Source of the DNA: Microcaldota archaeon
Lineage (GTDB): Archaea > Micrarchaeota > Micrarchaeia > Anstonellales > Bilamarchaeaceae
Assembly (NCBI GenBank): GCA_014727975.1
Contig: WJMK01000030.1
Location: forward strand, 1-35,884
Length of the DNA stretch: 35,884 nucleotides
Reading direction: 5' to 3'
Of this stretch, positions 32,745 through 35,884 are shown piece by piece. The notes under the pieces were generated by a model. That model saw only the letters and a program-made list of their open reading frames with translations. It had not been told where the DNA came from and did no database searches. Made by a program: the position numbers and the translations under genes. Position 1 is the stretch's first letter; every line of letters begins with the position of its first letter.

Positions 32745-32910
32745 TCTGTGATATTTATATGTTTGGAGAGTTTGTTTCCACTGGCAAGCTCCGCTAGGTG
32801 TGTGCCGAAATGGCTGAGCTGCGTCAGGTTTCGACCAGCCCTTTACCGGAAACCGGGAACGATTAACCGGCCTGGCCAGCCTGCGGATTGCCTGTGAAAC
32901 TTCCTAGCCT
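32745..32910. other. Possible structured RNA, family not recognised
   Basis: This stretch follows an AT-rich GATATTTATATG and has short stems including GGCTG/CAGCC around GGT-TTCG-ACC, and CCGG-AAA-CCGG. It ends before the minus-strand Avd-like gene. It has no good reading frame. I compared it by eye with SRP RNA and RNase P RNA signatures and found no match. Confidence 0.25.
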
Positions 32911-32913
32911 ACA

Positions 32914-33279
32914 CTAGTCATCGACCTCCTCTATTGCACTTTTCAGCTTGCAGAGCATTGAGCGGATGCGCACCAATGCGTTCATGAAATTAAGGTGTTC
33001 TCGCTGGGGGATTATCTTGAGCGAGTGGCACAAATCGAGCCAGAACTCCGACTCGTTTGCCTCGCCTATACAGATTACCAGCTTCTGCCTCTGGGCTTTT
33101 CTGGAATCGTAAGCACCCATCTCTGCCAGATTAGCGCAGATGGAAGACGCAGAAGCTAAGAGTTGCTCTTTTGCCCCCCTGCTCATCTGCTTGTCTTCCA
33201 TGAACTCGAAAATGTCCTTTGAAAGGCGGAAAGCCTCTTCATACACTTTCAGGTTCTTGAAATTCTGCACACTTACCAC
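32914..33279 (-). CDS. avd: Four-helix-bundle protein, Avd-like
   Basis: The 121-residue protein belongs to the S23/four-helix-bundle family. The signature is FKNLKVYEEAFRLSKDIFEF, then SRGAKEQLLASASSICANLA, then IGEANESEFWLDLCHS. DGR accessory protein Avd is a member of this family; it forms a pentameric barrel that binds the reverse transcriptase and template RNA. The gene is on the same strand as the RT, 395 bp downstream of it. A GTG at 33279 or 33270 is the likely start (GGTGG nearby). The family also has many members with no DGR, so the Avd role is inferred from context. Confidence 0.7.
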   Translation of the reverse strand: MVSVQNFKNLKVYEEAFRLSKDIFEFMEDKQMSRGAKEQLLASASSICANLAEMGAYDSRKAQRQKLVICIGEANESEFWLDLCHSLKIIPQREHLNFMNALVRIRSMLCKLKSAIEEVDD

Positions 33280-33350
33280 CTGCCCATGTCGCGAGCCCAG
33301 TCCTCATCTGCCCTTTTCCTTTCATCCCATTCCGGTTGTTTTTCTTCCAT
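33273..33350 (-). CDS. Possible 25-residue small protein upstream of the Avd-like gene
   Basis: An ATG at 33350 follows a GGTG motif at a normal spacing and opens a frame of 25 codons (MEEKQPEWDERKRADEDWAR, then DMGRW) ending in TAA. It overlaps the GTG start of the Avd-like gene by 7 nt, so it may be a coupled leader peptide. It is short and unsupported by homology. Confidence 0.3.
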   Translation of the reverse strand: MEEKQPEWDERKRADEDWARDMGRW

Positions 33351-33384
33351 TTTTCATCACCTTCTCCTTCCCCGGCTACTCTTT

Positions 33385-33468
33385 GGGGAAGTTTTAAGCG
33401 AGCTTCACTCCGAAGCCCGCAAGTTCCATTTAAAGGGCTGAAAGGAGTGAAGCGAGCAAAACTTCCCC
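33385..33468. repeat. Fold-back element 1 between RT and Avd-like genes
   Basis: A 27-nt arm at 33385-33411 (starting GGGGAAGTTTT, ending TTCACTCC) is nearly complementary to 33444-33468 (starting GGAGTGAAGCGAGC, ending AACTTCCCC). An inner AGCCC/GGGCT stem lies between them. No gene occurs in 33351-33673. Confidence 0.6.
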
Positions 33469-33480
33469 TACAAAAAGACT

Positions 33481-33668
33481 AGGCTGCTCGTTCGGTGCGA
33501 GCCATTATTCGTTTAGGTGAAAACCGGCCTCGGAGCGGAGGCGAAAATGCACATTAATGCTTTCGGTGCGGAAGCACCGAACTCTGCTTGAGCATTAAGT
33601 GCTTTTCTGCTGGAGCGGAGAGGAAAACGATTAAAGCGAGCACGCCGGAAGGCGAGAACGAGCAGCCT
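33481..33668. repeat. Fold-back element 2: multibranched palindromic structure
   Basis: A perfect 13-bp outer stem, AGGCTGCTCGTTC (33481-33493), pairs with GAACGAGCAGCCT (33656-33668). Inside are GCACATTAATGCT with AGCATTAAGTGC (33549-33561, 33591-33602), enclosing TTCGGTGC-GGAA-GCACCGAA (33562-33581). Smaller hairpins are GCCTC-GGAGCG-GAGGC, TCTGC-TGGA-GCGGA and CGCC-GGAA-GGCG. Two loops are GNRA tetraloops, suggesting an RNA fold. It starts 5 nt past the RT stop codon. Confidence 0.65.
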
Positions 33669-33673
33669 TTTTG

Positions 33674-34755
33674 CTACCCCTTAAAATCAAAAGCTTCAGC
33701 AAAAGCAGATGCAACCTTCATCCGCAGATTATAAGTATTGGCGAATTCCGCGTACGCAAGCCAGCCATCCAGGCTCTGGGAGATTTTTTCTTTTTCTACG
33801 TTTCCGGCTTGGTGCTTTTGCTTGAACTTTTCCAGGCGCTTCCACACTCTTTTTGCGTTGCTTTTCTTTAGGAGCCTGTAATGATAAAAAACACGGAAAC
33901 CAAGCAGGGTTATTCCATTCCTAACGGGAACTATCTTGGATTTGTCAGGGTGAAGCTCAACTTCCAGGTTGCCTTTCAAAAATCTGTCTATTTCGCGTTG
34001 CCATTTTTCAAGAACAGTTTTATCCGTATGCAGAATTACAAAATCATCAACGTAACGCAGATAGTATTCTGCTTTTAGAGTGTGTTTTACAAAATAATCA
34101 AGCTCGTTCAAATATACGTTCGCAAAGAACTGGGAGGTCAGGTTGCCCAAGGGCATTCCCTTACCGGGGGATTTGGTTTTGTGATTGCTGAGGATTTGCT
34201 TTATCAACCAGATTACTCTGGGATCGCTTATTTTTCTCCTGATTATTTCCAAGAGGATCGCATGGTCGATGTTATCAAAGTACTGTTTGATGTCTGCCTT
34301 CAGCACATAACATCTGGCGCTGCGCAAAACGCAATTTCCCCCCCCATTCCGAATTTTGTGCCATTTGAAGAAACCTTGCGCATGAATTTCTCAAATCTTC
34401 TTATGGCGGAATGGGTGCCTTTCCCTTTCTGGTTTGCAAAGGAATCATGGATGAAGCGCTTCTCGAAAATCGGACCTATTATGTTGCATAAAGCGTGATG
34501 GACAATGCGGTCTCGGAAGTGGGAGGCTGAAATCCTTCTGGTTTTTGGGTCCCGCACAGTGAAGGTTGTTAGCGGGCTGGGAGAATAGGTAAATGTTTCG
34601 AGTTCGTGTTTCAATTGATTTAAGTTTTCTTTCAAGTTAGATTCGAAATCTATTACATAATGCTTCGTGGTTTTCTTCTTCCTTGCTTTCCTGAAGGCGA
34701 GTTCCAGATTTTCATATGAGCAGAGTTGCGGGTAAAGGTTTCTGTACGTTTTCAT
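33674..34755 (-). CDS. DGR-type reverse transcriptase, split by a frameshift
   Basis: The protein would be 360 residues if the reading frames are joined at a run of eight G (minus strand; 34338-34345). The first frame from the ATG at 34755 runs MKTYRNLYPQLCSYENLELA to FMRKVSSNGTKFG; the second carries KADIKQYFDNIDH. One extra G restores the frame through GMGGGNCVLRSARCYVLKAD. Motifs: PLGNLTSQFFANVYLN (about 202-217), characteristic of DGR RTs, and catalytic YVDD (about 235-238). There is no maturase or endonuclease domain. It copies the template RNA with adenine-directed errors. The break could be programmed frameshifting, a recent mutation, or a sequencing error in the homopolymer. Confidence 0.9.
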
Positions 34756-34793
34756 GGGACTCCCTAAATAAATGTCCAAGATGCAAGCCAAGG

Positions 34794-34888
34794 TCATTTC
34801 GATACGGTTGGAAGGCCTGTTGTTGAGGTTGGCGTTGCGCCTGTTGTTGTCGTTGTAGTTGTTGTTGTAGTCGCGGGCAACAGGGCCC
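34794..34888 (-). repeat. DGR template repeat (TR)
   Basis: This 95-nt block lies between the target gene and the RT start, 39 nt from the RT ATG. In the target's reading frame it is AAC-rich: GAC TAC AAC AAC AAC TAC, then AAC GAC AAC AAC, and so on. It matches the variable repeat at 35308-35399 with 22 substitutions, all at template adenines, and one 3-nt gap. Template G, C and T positions are unchanged. Confidence 0.94.
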
Positions 34889-34913
34889 CAAGAGTAACCC
34901 GCCTGCTTAAAAC

Positions 34914-34949
34914 GGCACGGGATGCCCGGAAACCGGAGAATCCTGTGCC
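34914..34949. repeat. Stem-loop 5' of the template repeat
   Basis: GGCACGGGAT (34914-34923) pairs with ATCCTGTGCC (34940-34949) across a 16-nt loop that contains CCGGAAACCGG. It lies 26 nt upstream of the TR on the minus strand and could be part of the DGR template RNA structure. The 34890-35092 gap otherwise holds no gene. Confidence 0.45.
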
Positions 34950-35092
34950 GGCACCGCGGCTTTACTGTTTCGGCTGGTATAGCTTACTAAGTATCGCCGC
35001 TGAATTTCATGTCTGGCTTGCTCAAACAAGCTTCCAGCTCTGCAGGCGGATGTGTGGCCCAGGCTTGCACCTAGGAATAGAAAAAGAAAAGA

Positions 35093-35884
35093 TTATTCTT
35101 TTATTCTTAGTGATTCCACGAGCCTTGCCAGGGGTTCCAGCTTTTCTTCCCGGACAGTCTGCACAAGCTCCTCAAGGCTTGATTTTGCATTGCCTACCAA
35201 TGCCCTGAGCTCTTCTGCTGTGACTCCTTTTACAAGGGCTCCGCTTTCATCTGGTGTGTTTTCAACCTGCGCAATTTCTGGCGCTCCCCCTTCGGGGGAC
35301 TCAACTACCACCCCGAAACGGCCGGAAGGCCTGCTGTAGAGGACGGCGTCGCGCCCGACGTCGCCGTAGCCGTTGACGTAGCCGCGGGCAACAGGGCCCA
35401 CCCTGCTGTCAACTCTCCAAAGGTACCTTGCCTTCTCATCTGAAGAGCTTACTTCTTTTCCAGTAGGAATGTCAAACTGCTCATCACCAAAGTGCCAGCC
35501 GTCTTCTTTTGGAAAGTGCGTAAGACCAACAACTTCTGAAGCTTCAACTACAAGGTTCTTCCCATCCGGAACCAAGGTGAAATTAGGGTGTTCCACTACA
35601 AGAATCATGTTTTTCTCATTTCTGTATTGCTCTGGAACCGGGAATACGTATTTCTGTCCGTCTTCCGGATCGGTGTATTCGACGAATTTGCCGAGTTTCT
35701 TTCCGGGCTCTGTATATCCGGTCATTGTGCCGGTCCAGCAAGTAAATGCTTCCCTCATGCTTTTCCACTCGTCTGTTTCAACAAGGGCTTTGGTCATTCT
35801 TTTGTTTGGGGCGAGAACGAGGTTTCTTTCATCTGCAAGCTCAAGTGCTTTCCTGTAAGAAACTCCATCTGCTTTTTTGACTAG
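35093..35884 (-). CDS. DGR variable (target) protein, N-terminus outside the window
   Basis: The frame is open for 263 residues back to the right edge (first visible residues LVKKADGVSYRKALELADER), so the true start lies outside; the internal ATG at 35797 is not the start. The variable region covers visible residues about 162-193, beginning VGPVARGYVNGYGDVGRDAV, following YLWRVDSR. A further 70 residues follow, including a likely helical or coiled C-terminus (AEELRALVGNAKSSLEELVQ, TVREEKLEPLARLVESLRIK). DGR target proteins usually display the variable residues on a C-type-lectin-like fold; that fold is inferred. The receptor or ligand is unknown. Confidence 0.88.
   Translation of the reverse strand, partial: LVKKADGVSYRKALELADERNLVLAPNKRMTKALVETDEWKSMREAFTCWTGTMTGYTEPGKKLGKFVEYTDPEDGQKYVFPVPEQYRNEKNMILVVEHPNFTLVPDGKNLVVEASEVVGLTHFPKEDGWHFGDEQFDIPTGKEVSSSDEKARYLWRVDSRVGPVARGYVNGYGDVGRDAVLYSRPSGRFGVVVESPEGGAPEIAQVENTPDESGALVKGVTAEELRALVGNAKSSLEELVQTVREEKLEPLARLVESLRIKE
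35285..35299. repeat. Hairpin just downstream of the variable repeat
   Basis: TCCCCC-TTC-GGGGGA is a perfect 6-bp stem with a 3-nt loop, 8 nt past the 3' end of the VR (minus sense), inside the target gene. In the Bordetella phage DGR a hairpin or cruciform at this place promotes retrohoming, so this is a likely functional counterpart. Confidence 0.6.
35308..35399 (-). repeat. DGR variable repeat (VR)
   Basis: This 92-nt block, inside the target gene, is the mutated copy of the TR. Examples (TR to VR): GAC to GGC, AAC to GTC, AAC to GGC, AAC to TAC, AAC to AGC, ATC to TTC, GAA to GGG. The gap removes one AAC codon. The 3' end (minus sense) is GC-rich and acts as the likely initiation-of-homing site; the TR counterpart differs only at adenines. 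Confidence 0.94.

Noticed and set aside
32745-32910. SRP RNA or RNase P RNA
   Set aside because: The ACCGGAAACCGG stretch superficially recalls SRP RNA, but the helix 8 GGTCAGG/GGAAG motifs are missing, and no conserved RNase P core sequences are present.
33674-34797. Group II intron reverse transcriptase
   Set aside because: No maturase or endonuclease domain is present, the protein is only about 360 residues, and the DGR-type PLGNLTSQ motif plus an adjacent TR/VR pair point to a DGR.
34756-34797. RT start at the ATG at 34797
   Set aside because: This ATG lies inside the template repeat. The internal ATG at 34755 begins MKTYRNLYPQ, the usual start of this RT family.
35700-35797. Start of the DGR target gene at the ATG at 35797
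   Set aside because: The frame stays open for 29 more codons to the window edge with protein-like sequence, so the gene is cut by the edge.
1-35884. CRISPR arrays, insertion sequences or rRNA genes
   Set aside because: No regularly spaced direct repeats, transposase motifs with terminal repeats, or rRNA signatures were seen on either strand.

Overview
The window looks like a chromosome segment of a small archaeon, most likely a DPANN-type lineage. It carries archaeal information genes (Rpo7, Spt4, eS26, eL42, eS27, aIF2-alpha, Nop10, GINS, Orc1/Cdc6, ATP-dependent DNA ligase), two FtsZ paralogues with an archaeal SepF, class III (archaellin/pilin-type) signal peptides, GGTG-type ribosome binding sites, and a tRNA with a bulge-helix-bulge intron. 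The lineage is inferred from gene content and style, not from a phylogenetic marker search.

Left part (1-11.3 kb): the start of a polytopic membrane protein runs off the left edge. It is followed by the tandem ftsZ genes (minus strand), a VapBC-like toxin-antitoxin pair with an odd hairpin spacer, DNA ligase, an unrecognised protein with an AT-hook-like tail, an endonuclease IV-type repair enzyme, two small ankyrin-type proteins, and a three-gene operon of lipoproteins. One lipoprotein is fused to a glycosidase-like TIM barrel and another is a beta-propeller.

Middle part (11.3-25.9 kb): housekeeping clusters. These are rpo7-spt4, a phosphoesterase, eS26 and a DUF1805 protein; an HD hydrolase and cdc6, divergent from sepF; RNase Z; an operon for the non-oxidative pentose phosphate pathway (epimerase, split transketolase, transaldolase); the classic GINS-eL42-eS27-aIF2alpha-Nop10-PAC2 cluster; two class III signal-peptide proteins; and a tandem-domain ThyX.

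Right part (26-32.4 kb): a 1452-residue membrane-anchored alpha-2-macroglobulin-like protein with a thioester motif, NAD kinase, a degenerate LAGLIDADG-like protein, an unrecognised basic protein, and a tRNA-Ile whose mature anticodon is UAU, with a 29-nt intron fitting a canonical 37/38 BHB motif.

Far right (32.4-35.9 kb): gene-poor DNA full of hairpins, then a diversity-generating retroelement (DGR) on the minus strand. In transcription order it has a target gene (5' end outside the window) with an internal variable repeat, an adenine-rich template repeat, a reverse transcriptase of the DGR type split by a frameshift at a G8 run, two large fold-back structures, and an Avd-like four-helix-bundle gene. 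Aligned by hand, all 22 substitutions between template and variable repeat fall on template adenines, plus one in-frame 3-nt gap. This is the standout system of the window.
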